Below, one piece after another: positions 24,378 through 33,511 of a stretch of 49,278 nt of DNA. Positions within the stretch are counted from its first letter, which is position 1. Every line of letters starts with the position of its first letter. Origin of the DNA: Clostridia bacterium (GTDB lineage: Bacteria > Bacillota > Clostridia > Oscillospirales > Acutalibacteraceae); the NCBI GenBank assembly GCA_017550625.1, contig JAFZOL010000051.1:1-49278 (forward strand). The letters run 5' to 3'. The translations under genes and the position numbers were made by a program. Below the pieces are notes generated by a model. It did no database searches. It had not been told where the DNA came from and was given only the letters and a program-made list of their open reading frames with translations.

Positions 24378-25037
24378 ATGAAACGCGTCACCCTGTTCTG
24401 CGGGCACTATGGCAGCGGCAAGTCGAACCTCGCCGTCAACTACGCCCTGTACCTAAGGTCGCTCGGCAAAGCCGTCAGCCTCGCGGATATGGATATCGTG
24501 AACCCCTATTTCCGCTCCGCGGACTCGAAAACCGAGCTCGAGGCGGCGGGGGTCACGGTCGTCGCGCTCCCGTTCGCGCGCTCTAACGTCGATCTGCCCG
24601 CCCTGCCGGCCGAGCTCTACGGCCTCGTGCAGCGGCGCGACACGTTCGCCGTCCTCGACGTGGGCGGCGACGACCGCGGCGCGCTGGCGCTCGGGCGCTA
24701 CGTGCCCTATCTCAGGGCGGAAAACGACTATGATATGCTCTTTGTCGTCAGTTTCCGCCGACCTCTCACCCCCACGGCAGAAGACGCCCTCGCTGTGCTC
24801 AGAGAGATCGAGCTCGCGGCGGGCCTTCGCTTCACGGGGCTTGTGAACAACACGAACCTCGGCGCCGAGACCACGGCCGGAACCGTGTTAGACTCTGTCG
24901 CCGAAACGCAGAAACTCAGCGTCCTTGCGGGCCTGCCCGTCGTGATGACGTCGTTCGACCGTCGTCTCGGCGAGCTCCCGGTGCCGTCGCCCTTCCCGAT
25001 GGCGCTGCAGAAAAACGACCCCGCCCGGGGCGCGTGA
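24378..25037 (+). CDS. P-loop (MinD/Mrp/ArgK-like) ATP-binding protein
   Basis: A 219-residue P-loop NTPase. The deviant Walker A motif is GHYGSGKSNLAVNYAL near the N-terminus, followed by a switch segment SLADMDIVNPYFRS and VLDVGGDDRGALALGRY. LVNNTNLG resembles the N/TKxD-type guanine-base motif region but is not a clear match. Such proteins recur between ilvE and vor genes in Clostridia, with no assigned role. The start is taken as the ATG two bases after the ilvE stop; a TTG two codons upstream overlaps that stop. Possible roles are cofactor loading or metal-cluster insertion into the oxidoreductase, inferred from position only. Confidence 0.7.
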   Translation: MKRVTLFCGHYGSGKSNLAVNYALYLRSLGKAVSLADMDIVNPYFRSADSKTELEAAGVTVVALPFARSNVDLPALPAELYGLVQRRDTFAVLDVGGDDRGALALGRYVPYLRAENDYDMLFVVSFRRPLTPTAEDALAVLREIELAAGLRFTGLVNNTNLGAETTAGTVLDSVAETQKLSVLAGLPVVMTSFDRRLGELPVPSPFPMALQKNDPARGA

Positions 25038-25051
25038 AAGGATTTGATCAT

Positions 25052-25258
25052 ATGCCGAAGGTCACGTTCCTCACCGACCGCTGCAAGGGCTGCGGCCTGT
25101 GCGTCTCCGTCTGCCCGCGCGGCATCCTCGCGCTGGATACGGAGCATATCAACAAAAAAGGGCACAACCCCGCGGTGATCACCGACCAAACTAAGTGCAT
25201 CGCCTGCGCGTTCTGCGCCACAATGTGCCCCGACTCGGTCATCACCGTCGAAAAGTGA
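25052..25258 (+). CDS. 2[4Fe-4S] ferredoxin subunit of a 2-oxoacid:ferredoxin oxidoreductase (delta)
   Basis: A 68-residue ferredoxin with two complete cluster motifs, CKGCGLCVSVCP and CIACAFCATMCP. It corresponds to the small delta subunit (VorD/KorD) that carries electrons from the thiamine site to soluble ferredoxin. The start is ATG at 25052 behind AAAGGA; a GTG at 25034 overlaps the previous stop and is less likely. The alpha subunit begins nine bases after it ends. Confidence 0.9.
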   Translation: MPKVTFLTDRCKGCGLCVSVCPRGILALDTEHINKKGHNPAVITDQTKCIACAFCATMCPDSVITVEK

Positions 25259-25267
25259 GGTGGCAAG

Positions 25268-26331
25268 ATGGATAAAAAGGTTCTCATGAAGGGCAACGAG
25301 GCGATCGCCGAGGCGGCGATCCGCGCCGGCTGCCGCCACTATTTCGGCTATCCCATCACCCCGCAGACCGAGCTTGCGGCCTACATGGCCAAGCGCATGC
25401 CCAAGATCGGCGGCGTCTTCCTGCAGGCCGAAAGCGAGATCGCCGCGATCAACATGGTCTACGGCGTCGCTTCCACCGGGCGCAGGGTGATGACCTCGTC
25501 CTCCTCGCCGGGCGTCTCGCTCAAGCAAGAGGGCATCTCTTACATCGCGGGCAGCGACCTGCCGTGCCTGATCGTCAACGTCCAGCGCGGCGGCCCGGGC
25601 CTCGGCGGCATCCAGCCGAGCCAGTCCGACTATTTCCAGGCCACCAAGGGCGGCGGCCACGGCGACTATCATCTCATCGTCGTCGCACCTTCATCCGTGC
25701 AGGAGATGGCGGATCTCACGTCGCTCGCGTTCGACCTCTCCGAAAAATACCGCGTCCCTGCCATGCTTCTGGCGGACGGCACCATCGGCCAGATGATGGA
25801 GCCCGTGGTCCTCTCCGAGCCCCACGACCCCGTCTTCACCGAAAAGGACTGGGCGGTCACCGGCACAAAGGGGCAGCGCGAGCACCACATCGTCAACTCC
25901 CTCTACCTCGTGCCCGAAGAGCTCGAGAAAAAGAACTTCGAGCGCTTCGAGCGCTATCAGGCGATCGAAGACAACGAGGTCCGGTACGAGCGCTTCATGA
26001 TGGACGACGCCGACTACTGCGTCGTGGCGTTCGGCATCGCGGCGCGCGTGTCGAAAAACGCCGTCGTCGAGGCGCGCAAACAGGGCATGAAGGTCGGCCT
26101 CATCCGCCCGATCACCCTCTGGCCGTTCCCGAAACAGGCGCTCGCCGAGGCGGCGAAGCAGGTCAAGGGCTTCCTCAGCGTCGAGCTCTCGATGGGCCAG
26201 ATGGTCGAGGACGTCAGGCTCGCCGTGAACTGCTCGCGTCCCGTGGCGCTGTGCCGGCGCACCGGCGGCATGATCATGTCGCCCGACGAGGTGCTTGACG
26301 CCCTCAAAAAGCTTGCGGGAGGTGCCGAATC

Positions 26332-26335
<4 letters not shown>
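25268..26335 (+). CDS. vorB: 2-oxoacid:ferredoxin oxidoreductase alpha subunit, VorB type
   Basis: A 355-residue pyrimidine-binding/transketolase-type subunit. [16 protein letters not shown] and [24 protein letters not shown] are the signature regions of the VorB/KorA group, which decarboxylates branched 2-oxo acids or 2-oxoglutarate to acyl-CoA with ferredoxin as acceptor. The family call 3-methyl-2-oxobutanoate dehydrogenase fits the neighbouring aminotransferase and acyl-CoA ligases. The ATG follows GAGGTGG, and the stop overlaps the beta start by ATGA. The substrate could also be 2-oxoglutarate; sequence by eye does not settle this. Confidence 0.88.
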
Positions 26336-27086
<751 letters not shown>

Positions 27087-27090
<4 letters not shown>

Positions 27091-27620
27091 CCACTCGCAT
27101 TCTGATCGCGGGCTTCGGCGGGCAGGGCATCCTGTTCGCGGGCAAGTTCCTCGCCAATAAAGGCCTGCTCGAAGGCAGGCAGCTGAGCTGGCTGCCGTCC
27201 TACGGGCCCGAAATGCGCGGCGGCACGGCGAACTGCAGCGTCGTCCTCTCCGACGATCCGGTCGGCTCGCCCATCGTGGACCGGCCCGACGTGCTGATCG
27301 TGATGAACCTCCCGTCGCTCGACAAATACGAAACCGCCGTCGTGCCCGGCGGGGCGGTGTTCGTGGATTCCGCCCTGATCGAGCGGCCTGTCGGCCGCGC
27401 CGACGTCACGGCATATTACATCCCCGCCACGCGCCTCGCGCAGCAAAACGGCGTGCCCGGCCTTGCCAACATGATCATGATCGGCAAGGTCCTGCGCGAA
27501 TGCGGCTTCACGTCCTTCGAGGGCGTCGAAGAAGCCCTTCACAGCGTGGTGTCCGCCAAGCACGCCGATCTGTTCGACGTGAACCTCAAGGCCCTGCGCC
27601 TCGGTTACGAATTCGAATAA
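27087..27620 (+). CDS. 2-oxoacid:ferredoxin oxidoreductase gamma subunit
   Basis: A 177-residue gamma subunit with the family signature [17 protein letters not shown] at the N-terminus and [19 protein letters not shown], the CoA-side segment. It completes the four-subunit ferredoxin-dependent complex. The start overlaps the beta stop. An amidohydrolase gene begins three bases after its stop and is probably in the same transcript. Confidence 0.9.
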
Positions 27621-27622
27621 CC

Positions 27623-28438
27623 ATGAGAAACGGTTTTCGCGTCACGGACGCGCACTGCCACGTCTATCCCGACGCCATCGCCGAGAAGGCGGCGGAGAAT
27701 ACCGGCCGGTTCTATGCCGTCGGGCACGAGCTCGACGGCAAGGTCGGCACGCTGGTCGATGCTTCGCTGAAAGCGGGGGTGGATCACTGCGTCATCCAGT
27801 CGGTCGCCACCACGCCGCGGCAGGTCGAAAGCATCAACCGCTTCATCGCCGCCACCGTCGCCGAAGGGGAGGGCTTCTTCACCGGCCTCGGCGCCCTGCA
27901 CCCCGACAGTGAAAACCGGCGCCGCGACGTCGAGACCCTGATCTCACTGGGCCTCCACGGCGTCAAGCTCCACCCCGAGATCCAGCGCTTCGCCCTCGAC
28001 GAGCCCCGCGCGCTCGAGATCTTTTCCCTGTGCGAAGAATACGGCCTGCCGGTGCTGCTGCACACGGGCGACAAGCGCTACGACTGTTCGAACCCCAACC
28101 GCCTGATCCCCGTCCTCAAACGCTTTCCGGATCTCACGGTCGTGGGCGCGCACCTCGGCGGCTGGTCGATCTGGGACGAAGCCGTCGACGCCCTCGGCGG
28201 GGTGAAAAATCTGTGGTTCGACTGCTCGTCCACCTTCGCGTGGGTCGATCCCCTGCACGCGAAGGATCTCATCCTGCGCCTCGGCGCCGACCGCGTGATG
28301 TTCGGCACCGACTATCCGATGTGGACGCCGAAAACCGAGCTCGATACCTTCCTCTCCCTCGGCTTTTCCGAACGTGATTCCCGCCTCATCCTGTGGGAGA
28401 ACGCCGCCAAAGTCTTCGGCGTCGGCAAAACGGAGTGA
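27623..28438 (+). CDS. TIM-barrel amidohydrolase (ACMSD/2-pyrone-dicarboxylate hydrolase-like)
   Basis: A 271-residue metal-dependent hydrolase of the amidohydrolase_2 type. Metal and catalytic residues are visible as DAHCHVYP (10-17), HGVKLHPEIQRF, LLHTGDKRY, GAHLGGW and the C-terminal MFGTDYPMW Asp. Members hydrolyse lactones or decarboxylate aromatic acids; the substrate here is unknown. It is the last gene of the branched-chain acid block, three bases after the gamma subunit. A perfect CCGCG/CGCGG hairpin without a T-run follows at 28436-28459. Confidence 0.8.
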   Translation: MRNGFRVTDAHCHVYPDAIAEKAAENTGRFYAVGHELDGKVGTLVDASLKAGVDHCVIQSVATTPRQVESINRFIAATVAEGEGFFTGLGALHPDSENRRRDVETLISLGLHGVKLHPEIQRFALDEPRALEIFSLCEEYGLPVLLHTGDKRYDCSNPNRLIPVLKRFPDLTVVGAHLGGWSIWDEAVDALGGVKNLWFDCSSTFAWVDPLHAKDLILRLGADRVMFGTDYPMWTPKTELDTFLSLGFSERDSRLILWENAAKVFGVGKTE

Positions 28439-28592
28439 CCGCGCGCCGCGGTTCACTCGTCTCTGCGCCCGTCTTCCCGCCGCCGCTTTCCCCGCGTTTT
28501 CCGCGAAAGAAAAATCGCCGGAAAACAAAAAAATCACTTGACAATTCATTCCTTTGGTGCTATATTATGTAGGCATTCAAAAATGAATGTAT
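28439..28592. promoter_or_regulatory. tRNA promoter region (TTGACA/TATATT)
   Basis: TTGACA (28538-28543) and TATATT (28561-28566) have a 17-nt spacer and lie 26 nt before the mature tRNA end. The bases before that hold a GC hairpin and a poly-A patch but no gene. Confidence 0.8.
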
Positions 28593-28669
28593 GCGCTGGT
28601 AGCTCAGCTGGATAGAGTAACTGGCTACGAACCAGTAGGTCGGGGGTTCGAGTCCCTTCCAGCGCGCCA
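28593..28669 (+). tRNA. tRNA-Arg (anticodon ACG)
   Basis: A complete 77-nt cloverleaf. The acceptor stem is GCGCTGG/CCAGCGC with discriminator G and an encoded CCA, the anticodon stem ACTGG/CCAGT closes a CTACGAA loop (ACG, reading CGN after A-to-I editing), and the T-arm is GGGGGTTCGAGTCCCTT. It lies at the left edge of the 24-bp-repeat-bounded island. Confidence 0.95.
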
Positions 28670-28671
28670 TC

Positions 28672-28695
28672 AAAGAAACCTCTTTTGTCTACCAA
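28672..28695. repeat. Island direct repeat, left (putative att)
   Basis: A 24-bp sequence starting AAAGAAACCTC and ending CTACCAA, identical to 34684-34707. It contains the left arm of the tRNA terminator. Confidence 0.8.
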
Positions 28696-28713
28696 TACAA
28701 GAGAGGTTTTTTC
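28676..28713 (+). terminator. tRNA-Arg terminator
   Basis: AAACCTCTTTTG pairs with CAAGAGAGGTTT and is followed by a T-run, six bases after the tRNA CCA end. Its left arm is part of the duplicated 24-bp repeat. Confidence 0.85.
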
Positions 28714-29003
28714 TTGCATTTTGGGCGAAAAACAGGCAAAATACGGTGAAATCGGGCTTCGGAGCGGTCGATTGGCTGCTCTGGAGCCCGATTTTTTGCT
28801 TTCAAAGGCGGAAAATGGCTGAAAATGTTGGTGTACTTTTGTTAGTTCTTTACATTTGCAAAGAACTCCTAAAAGGGTCAGGGAGGCGGGATTTGAACCA
28901 TCGCCTAATCAGCATTGATATGAAATCCTTACTGATAAGTAGCCAAAACATTTGACTTTTGCGTTTCTTCTGGCGCCCTTCTGTCATTCAGATGTGTATA
29001 ATT
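28714..29003. other. Non-coding left end of the island with a second terminator and a tRNA-like fragment
   Basis: ATCGGGCT/AGCCCGAT with a T-run (28751-28797) is a terminator-like hairpin. GGGAGGCGGGATTTGAACC (28881-28899) is the complement of a tRNA T-arm and 3' acceptor side; two T-stem pairs are broken and no cloverleaf remains. CTAATCAGCA (28905-28914) recurs at 34670-34679. No gene is supported. Confidence 0.6.
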
Positions 29004-30110
29004 CTACTTCGCGCACCTTGTGATACCGGTGTCGCTTGTAAAATTTGGGACGTTATAGAGAACCAGCACCTCGGTGACGCCGTTTTCCTCGATATACTTC
29101 TGCACCGAACCGCGGAAGAATCGCATATCGATCATATGTGTTTCCTCATAATCATCAATGCAGAACTGTGCAAAGCAGTTGGCGTAGGAATCTTTCAGAA
29201 TCAACAGCTTTCCCGCGCCCTCGCCGGAAACCACCGTTGTCGCCTGATTGGAATTGAAGAAGGCGGCGTACTGATCCGAGCCGTTCAGGTATTTGCGCTC
29301 GTAGATCGAGTCCGTCACGTAGTTTCCGCTGTTGTAATCGACCTTATGAGCTTCTGTCTTGTAGTAGGCGTCGATCACGTCAAACGGCGCGAATGGGTAG
29401 TTGACCTTTGCGTAGGTGGTACCGCGGAAATTGTCGCAGAGCTGCTCCTTAGTCCACGCGGTGATCGGATCTATAACTTCGCCCTTGGCCTCTATCCATG
29501 CGGCATAGGCGTAATACGCGCCGAGGCTCGTCCAATGGTGATCGGTTTTGTAGAAAAGGTATTCGACATTGTGCTCATTTAAGACGTCCGTTACATCAAC
29601 AACGTTCAAGCATTGTTTTTTCGCGTATTCGATGATCTCCTGCTGATCCGCATTCGGAGCGTAGACTGGCAGCTTTTCCGAGAGGATATTGCCCGCTGTC
29701 GGAGCGAGCATCAGGCGCAAGGTAATTCCTCTTGTCGCGATCGCATCCTGCAGTTGCTTCACTGCGCCGATATTGGCGACGGTCTGCTTTACGGGAAAGG
29801 TTTTGTGTATTTCTATCAGATAGCCGTCTTCGGCAAAATAGACGCCGCCGCTTTCCTTTTTTCCGGAGAGTCTTTCAGCAACGGTTTTAATTGTGACCCA
29901 GCCGTTGCGAGAAGGAAACTGGTCGGCAAGATAGTTTTCGATATCATCTCCGAACTTGCCGGAACGAATGGATTCCCACGATATTGCCGGGAACTGTGCG
30001 AGCGTCCGTTTTTCACTCTCGGAATAATATTTGTCCGCCGTAAGCAAGTGCGACGCAACGCCTGCGGCGAGCAGGAGACAGAATAGAATCGATATAATCT
30101 TATTTCTCAT
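29004..30110 (-). CDS. DHHW-family surface protein (AlgJ/AlgX-like)
   Basis: A 368-residue protein with an N-terminal signal/anchor helix (about 4-24) followed by an SGNH-like extracytoplasmic domain. The diagnostic TDHHWTSLGAY motif is at 189-199 (Asp190, His191), and LILKDSYANCFAQF supplies the usual Asp-Ser pair. DHHW proteins work beside MBOAT enzymes to place acetyl groups on cell-surface polysaccharides. The start at 30110 has AGGAGG eight bases ahead and is preferred over an ATG 42 codons earlier lying inside the MBOAT gene. It begins eight bases after the MBOAT stop and is the last gene of the set. Confidence 0.85.
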   Translation of the reverse strand: MRNKIISILFCLLLAAGVASHLLTADKYYSESEKRTLAQFPAISWESIRSGKFGDDIENYLADQFPSRNGWVTIKTVAERLSGKKESGGVYFAEDGYLIEIHKTFPVKQTVANIGAVKQLQDAIATRGITLRLMLAPTAGNILSEKLPVYAPNADQQEIIEYAKKQCLNVVDVTDVLNEHNVEYLFYKTDHHWTSLGAYYAYAAWIEAKGEVIDPITAWTKEQLCDNFRGTTYAKVNYPFAPFDVIDAYYKTEAHKVDYNSGNYVTDSIYERKYLNGSDQYAAFFNSNQATTVVSGEGAGKLLILKDSYANCFAQFCIDDYEETHMIDMRFFRGSVQKYIEENGVTEVLVLYNVPNFTSDTGITRCAK

Positions 30111-30118
30111 ATCGCCTC

Positions 30119-31522
30119 CTAAAACCGAAAATACAGGAACGGATTGTACGATCCGCTGATGAGGTATGCCACGGACAGGGCAGACAAGCCCAAAACCCGG
30201 ACGGTATCGGCCGTAAGGAGAACGCCCTCGCCGCATTTTACGGTCATCTTCTCATACAGTTTTTTCATCAGCGGCGTGGAAGCAATCATACAGACCGCAA
30301 TGAGCGGCAGATAGGACAAAAGCTGATACATCGCATCGGAATTGACAAATCCCGCGCCTCCGCCGAACATGACCTTAAGGAATGCAAAGCCCTGTCCGAA
30401 ATCGTCAAAGGCGAACAACACCCAGCCGAGCAGCACGGTCAGCATGGCGTAGATATGACCGACGAAGGACGGCGCTTTTTTCAGCCATTTGAGAAGGAAG
30501 AGCTTTTCGCATACGAGCAGCAAGCCGTAGAACACGCCCCATAGGACGAAGTTCCAGCTTGCCCCGTGCCAAAAACCGGTCAGAAGCCAGACGACCGCGA
30601 TATTGCGGATCTGCAGCGTAAGCCCTTTACGGTTGCCACCAAGTGGGATGTATACGTAATCACGGAACCATGTGCCGAGAGACATATGCCAGCGCCGCCA
30701 GAATTCCGTCACGCTCTTTGAGATATACGGATAGTTGAAGTTTTCGAGGAATTCAAATCCGAACATCTTTCCAAGTCCGATCGCCATATCGCTGTAGCCG
30801 GAGAAGTCAAAGTAGATCTGGAAGCCGAACGCGATAATACCGAGCCAAGCGCCGATGGCGGTCAGTTCAGCCGCGCTTGTTTCGGAGATAGTGCTCCACA
30901 AAAGACCTATATTGTTGGCAAGCAGGACCTTCTTCCCGAGGCCCGTGACGAAACGCTTCACGCCGTCGCCGAACTTATCAAAGCTATGCGTGCGCTCGTC
31001 AAGTTGCTCGGCAATATCCTGATACCGTACAATAGGTCCTGCAATGAGCTGCGGGAACAGCGAAACGTACGCACCGAAGGAAATGATGTTCCTCTGCATC
31101 TTGGCGTCGCCCCGATACACGTCGATGGTGTAGCTCATCGTCTGGAAGGTATAGAACGAAATGCCGATGGGAAGGGGCAAATTCAGTTGCGGGATCGCTG
31201 TGCCGAAGATCCCGTTGACCGTGCCGATAAAGAAGTCCGTGTATTTGAAAAAGAACAGCAGACCGAGATTGGTGCAGATCGACAGGATCAGGCCGATTTT
31301 TTGTTTTGAGGTGCCTCTGTATTTTTCCACCAGCCGCCCGCAGGTATAGTCAAGCACTGTGGAGAATAACATCAAAACGACGTAAATCGGCTCGCCCCAT
31401 GCGTAGAAGATCAGGCTGAAGATAAACAGGACCGCGTTCTTGCCCTGCCTGGGTACCGCAAAATATACCAACAGTACTGCAGGCAGGAAAAGAAGCAGAA
31501 AGGTCAAACTTGAAAAGACCAT
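30119..31522 (-). CDS. MBOAT-family O-acyltransferase (AlgI/DltB-like)
   Basis: A 467-residue polytopic membrane acyltransferase with about ten to twelve hydrophobic segments. The conserved histidines are His279 in FWRRWHMSLGTWF and the catalytic His319 in LTGFWHGASWNF. The RDYVYIPLGGNRKG loop between them is the AlgI/PatA-type signature. It would move acetyl groups from the cytoplasm to a surface glycan, with the DHHW protein completing transfer. It follows the DUF4358 lipoprotein gene by six bases, so the three form one operon. Confidence 0.92.
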   Translation of the reverse strand: MVFSSLTFLLLFLPAVLLVYFAVPRQGKNAVLFIFSLIFYAWGEPIYVVLMLFSTVLDYTCGRLVEKYRGTSKQKIGLILSICTNLGLLFFFKYTDFFIGTVNGIFGTAIPQLNLPLPIGISFYTFQTMSYTIDVYRGDAKMQRNIISFGAYVSLFPQLIAGPIVRYQDIAEQLDERTHSFDKFGDGVKRFVTGLGKKVLLANNIGLLWSTISETSAAELTAIGAWLGIIAFGFQIYFDFSGYSDMAIGLGKMFGFEFLENFNYPYISKSVTEFWRRWHMSLGTWFRDYVYIPLGGNRKGLTLQIRNIAVVWLLTGFWHGASWNFVLWGVFYGLLLVCEKLFLLKWLKKAPSFVGHIYAMLTVLLGWVLFAFDDFGQGFAFLKVMFGGGAGFVNSDAMYQLLSYLPLIAVCMIASTPLMKKLYEKMTVKCGEGVLLTADTVRVLGLSALSVAYLISGSYNPFLYFRF

Positions 31523-31528
31523 GACAGA

Positions 31529-32116
31529 TTAGTTCTTCGGAACTACAGCGAGATTTTCGGGAAGCGAACCGAACAGGTCTTTCAGCGCGGCGTCGACTTT
31601 CTCGTACTCCTTAGCAGCAAGCTTCGCCTCGGCTTCGCCGTCTTCACCGTCATAGGATGCACCAGCGATGATCAGCATAACCGTATTGCCAACTTTATAA
31701 AGTCTTGCGCCTTCCACCTTCGCGACGCCGAAAGGATATTGACGGATATAGTCAATCGTCTGCGCATATGACTCGTTCAAAAGCGCAACCGCTTCATCCA
31801 CATACCCCTCTTCACATTCCGCGATCACAACAGAGTCCAGATCGACAGATGGGATAACGGCCTGTTTTGCTACATAGGTTTTCACCTTTGTCAGATCGAG
31901 ACGACCGATCGCGCTCGTAAACAGCCCCTCCTCGGCCACGTCAACCGTAGCGAGATAGCCTTCTCCGAGCGCCTTCGCGATCGCCGCTTCGATCTCGGCA
32001 GGCGTCTTGTCCGTATTGACAGGCTCATTGCTGTTATTATTATTTTTGCTTGTGGAGCAGGCTGCAAGGGAAAACACCATCAGGGCTGCAAGAAGGAGTG
32101 CAAATAGTTTTTTCAT
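31529..32116 (-). CDS. DUF4358 lipoprotein
   Basis: A 195-residue exported protein. The lipoprotein signal is MKKLFALLLAALMVFSLAAC, with the lipobox Cys at 20, followed by an Asn/Ser-rich linker and a DUF4358-type domain (GYLATVDVAEEGLF... YVDEAVALLN ...). DUF4358 proteins accompany MBOAT/DHHW pairs in Clostridia; their role is unknown but probably in surface-glycan acetylation. The start at 32116 is preceded by GAGG; a longer ATG at 32236 lies in the non-coding leader. First gene of the O-acetylation operon. Confidence 0.8.
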   Translation of the reverse strand: MKKLFALLLAALMVFSLAACSTSKNNNNSNEPVNTDKTPAEIEAAIAKALGEGYLATVDVAEEGLFTSAIGRLDLTKVKTYVAKQAVIPSVDLDSVVIAECEEGYVDEAVALLNESYAQTIDYIRQYPFGVAKVEGARLYKVGNTVMLIIAGASYDGEDGEAEAKLAAKEYEKVDAALKDLFGSLPENLAVVPKN

Positions 32117-32220
32117 TTTGTTATACCTCGTTTTCGTTATGTATTCAGAGCCTCGTTCCGCCCGCACGTGCGCTGTGGTTTTCTGACGCTCTGTAAATAT
32201 AACGACCGGGCTTATGAAAA

Positions 32221-32260
32221 TGTCGGAGGATTTCAAAAAATTTTTTGAAACCCTCCGACA
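32221..32260. terminator. 40-nt near-perfect palindrome between anti-sigma and DUF4358 genes
   Basis: TGTCGGAGG and CCTCCGACA flank TTTCAAAAAATTTTTTGAAA, with one mismatch overall. It lies 21 bases beyond the anti-sigma stop and 105 bases upstream of the DUF4358 start on the - strand. It can act as terminator for the first pair or as an operator for the second operon; the short T-run leaves this open. Confidence 0.55.
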
Positions 32261-32280
32261 AAACTGTCTTAATCTCGTGT

Positions 32281-32946
32281 CTATTTTATTGCCTCATATA
32301 GTTGCTTCATTGTTTCCTCGTCTGTGCCGTCAGTATTAATCAGAATAAAGGTAACCTCTCCGTTCGTCCATGTGATTTTACGGTAAATCTCATCCTCGCT
32401 GCGAACGGCCTCAAAAACAGCGTCATTCTGCGCGTCTATTATCTCCGCTCCTGCGGGCGTACCATTCAGCCCCGAAAAATCGCCACTTTGCCGGGATGCA
32501 CGGAGCGTATAGGAATTTCCATCATACTCAAAGTAAATATTTGCCATCTTGCCATCGCAGATCGTGTATTCGACGTTCTCAGCACCCATGGGAGCGTCAA
32601 TCTCAATTCCGAGCTGTTCTGATATTGCCGATGCATTTTCAACCGGCAGAAAGGGATTTGCAAGCTCCACGACGGGATCTTGTGTGGTGGACGGGTTGAT
32701 TACGTTTGGCATAACTTTCACTCCTATGATCGCAATGACGAAACAGGCGGCGACGGGCAGCGCCCATTTTATGATGCGTTTGATTGGGATGATTTTTGCT
32801 TTTGCAGACGGCGCTTCGGCTTCGACCTTTGCCGTTGCCTGCGCTTCGGCCTTCCGTTTGATATTCGCAAGCATCCGTTCCCTTGCGCCTTCGGAGGGTT
32901 CGATGCCGTCAACGGATGACTTGAAACGTTCGTTATAATCGCTCAC
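32281..32946 (-). CDS. Membrane anti-sigma factor-like protein
   Basis: A 221-residue single-pass membrane protein. A cytoplasmic N-terminal part (1-60) is rich in Ala, Lys and Glu, the transmembrane helix is about 61-80 (IIKWALPVAACFVIAIIGVKV) and an extracytoplasmic domain follows (about 95-221) resembling the DUF4367-type sensor (YEFDGNSYTLRASRQ-like strand and TWTNGEVTFILI). The start is GTG at 32946, behind AGGAGGG, overlapping the sigma stop as GTGA. Coupling to an ECF sigma gene makes it the probable anti-sigma. The classical zinc-binding anti-sigma motif HxxxCxxC is absent. Confidence 0.75.
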   Translation of the reverse strand: MSDYNERFKSSVDGIEPSEGARERMLANIKRKAEAQATAKVEAEAPSAKAKIIPIKRIIKWALPVAACFVIAIIGVKVMPNVINPSTTQDPVVELANPFLPVENASAISEQLGIEIDAPMGAENVEYTICDGKMANIYFEYDGNSYTLRASRQSGDFSGLNGTPAGAEIIDAQNDAVFEAVRSEDEIYRKITWTNGEVTFILINTDGTDEETMKQLYEAIK

Positions 32947-33446
32947 CTTGTTTCACTCCCTCCTAATACATTTCTAAGTAGATTTCGTGCGTCCCGCATT
33001 TGATTTCTCACCGTAGACGGCGGCCTTCCAAGCGTAGCGGCAATCTCGTCTGTCGAGTATCCCTCATAATAATAGAGCCATATCACATCTTTGAGCTTCG
33101 GCGGCAGATTCATTACCGCCTCCAGTATGTCGGAGTGATCTTCAGGTTCCGGTGCGGCGATCTCCGGCATCATATCGTCATCGATAGAGCCGACATTTTT
33201 TCGGGCATAACTTTTCAGCCTGTCCTTGCAAAGATTGATCGCCGTGACCGTCAGCCATTTTCGCTCGTGCGTCTCATCCTCAAATGTAAAATCGCCGGTC
33301 AGCACCTTGACGAAAACGTCCTCCGTGCAGTCCTCCGCATCCGCCTCGATTTTCATATATGTAAAGCAGAGGCGGTAAACATATTTCCAGTGTCTGTCAT
33401 AGAACGCCTCAAAATCTGCATCCGTACGCAATGCAGTTTTCGCCAT
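32943..33446 (-). CDS. ECF-type RNA polymerase sigma factor
   Basis: A 167-residue sigma-70-family factor of extracytoplasmic-function size. Region 2 (about 10-80) includes FEAFYDRHWKYVYRLCFTYM and AEDCTEDVFVKVL. Region 4 (about 105-160) includes LPPKLKDVIWLYYYEGYSTDEIAATLGRPPSTVRNQM, a helix-turn-helix that binds the -35. The ATG follows AGGAGG. It is coupled to the anti-sigma gene and lies upstream of the O-acetylation operon, which is its likely target, directly or together with envelope genes elsewhere. Confidence 0.9.
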   Translation of the reverse strand: MAKTALRTDADFEAFYDRHWKYVYRLCFTYMKIEADAEDCTEDVFVKVLTGDFTFEDETHERKWLTVTAINLCKDRLKSYARKNVGSIDDDMMPEIAAPEPEDHSDILEAVMNLPPKLKDVIWLYYYEGYSTDEIAATLGRPPSTVRNQMRDARNLLRNVLGGSETR

Positions 33447-33511
33447 ATGGAAATCCTCCTTACATGTATATAACGAATGAGAAACTCGATTTGTCGGGTG
33501 AGTCTCAGGAA

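Noticed and set aside
28587-28955. Open frame of 122 residues across tRNA-Arg
   Set aside because: It spans the tRNA and terminator. Its C-terminal GRRDLNHRLIS reading is the usual false translation of antisense tRNA sequence.
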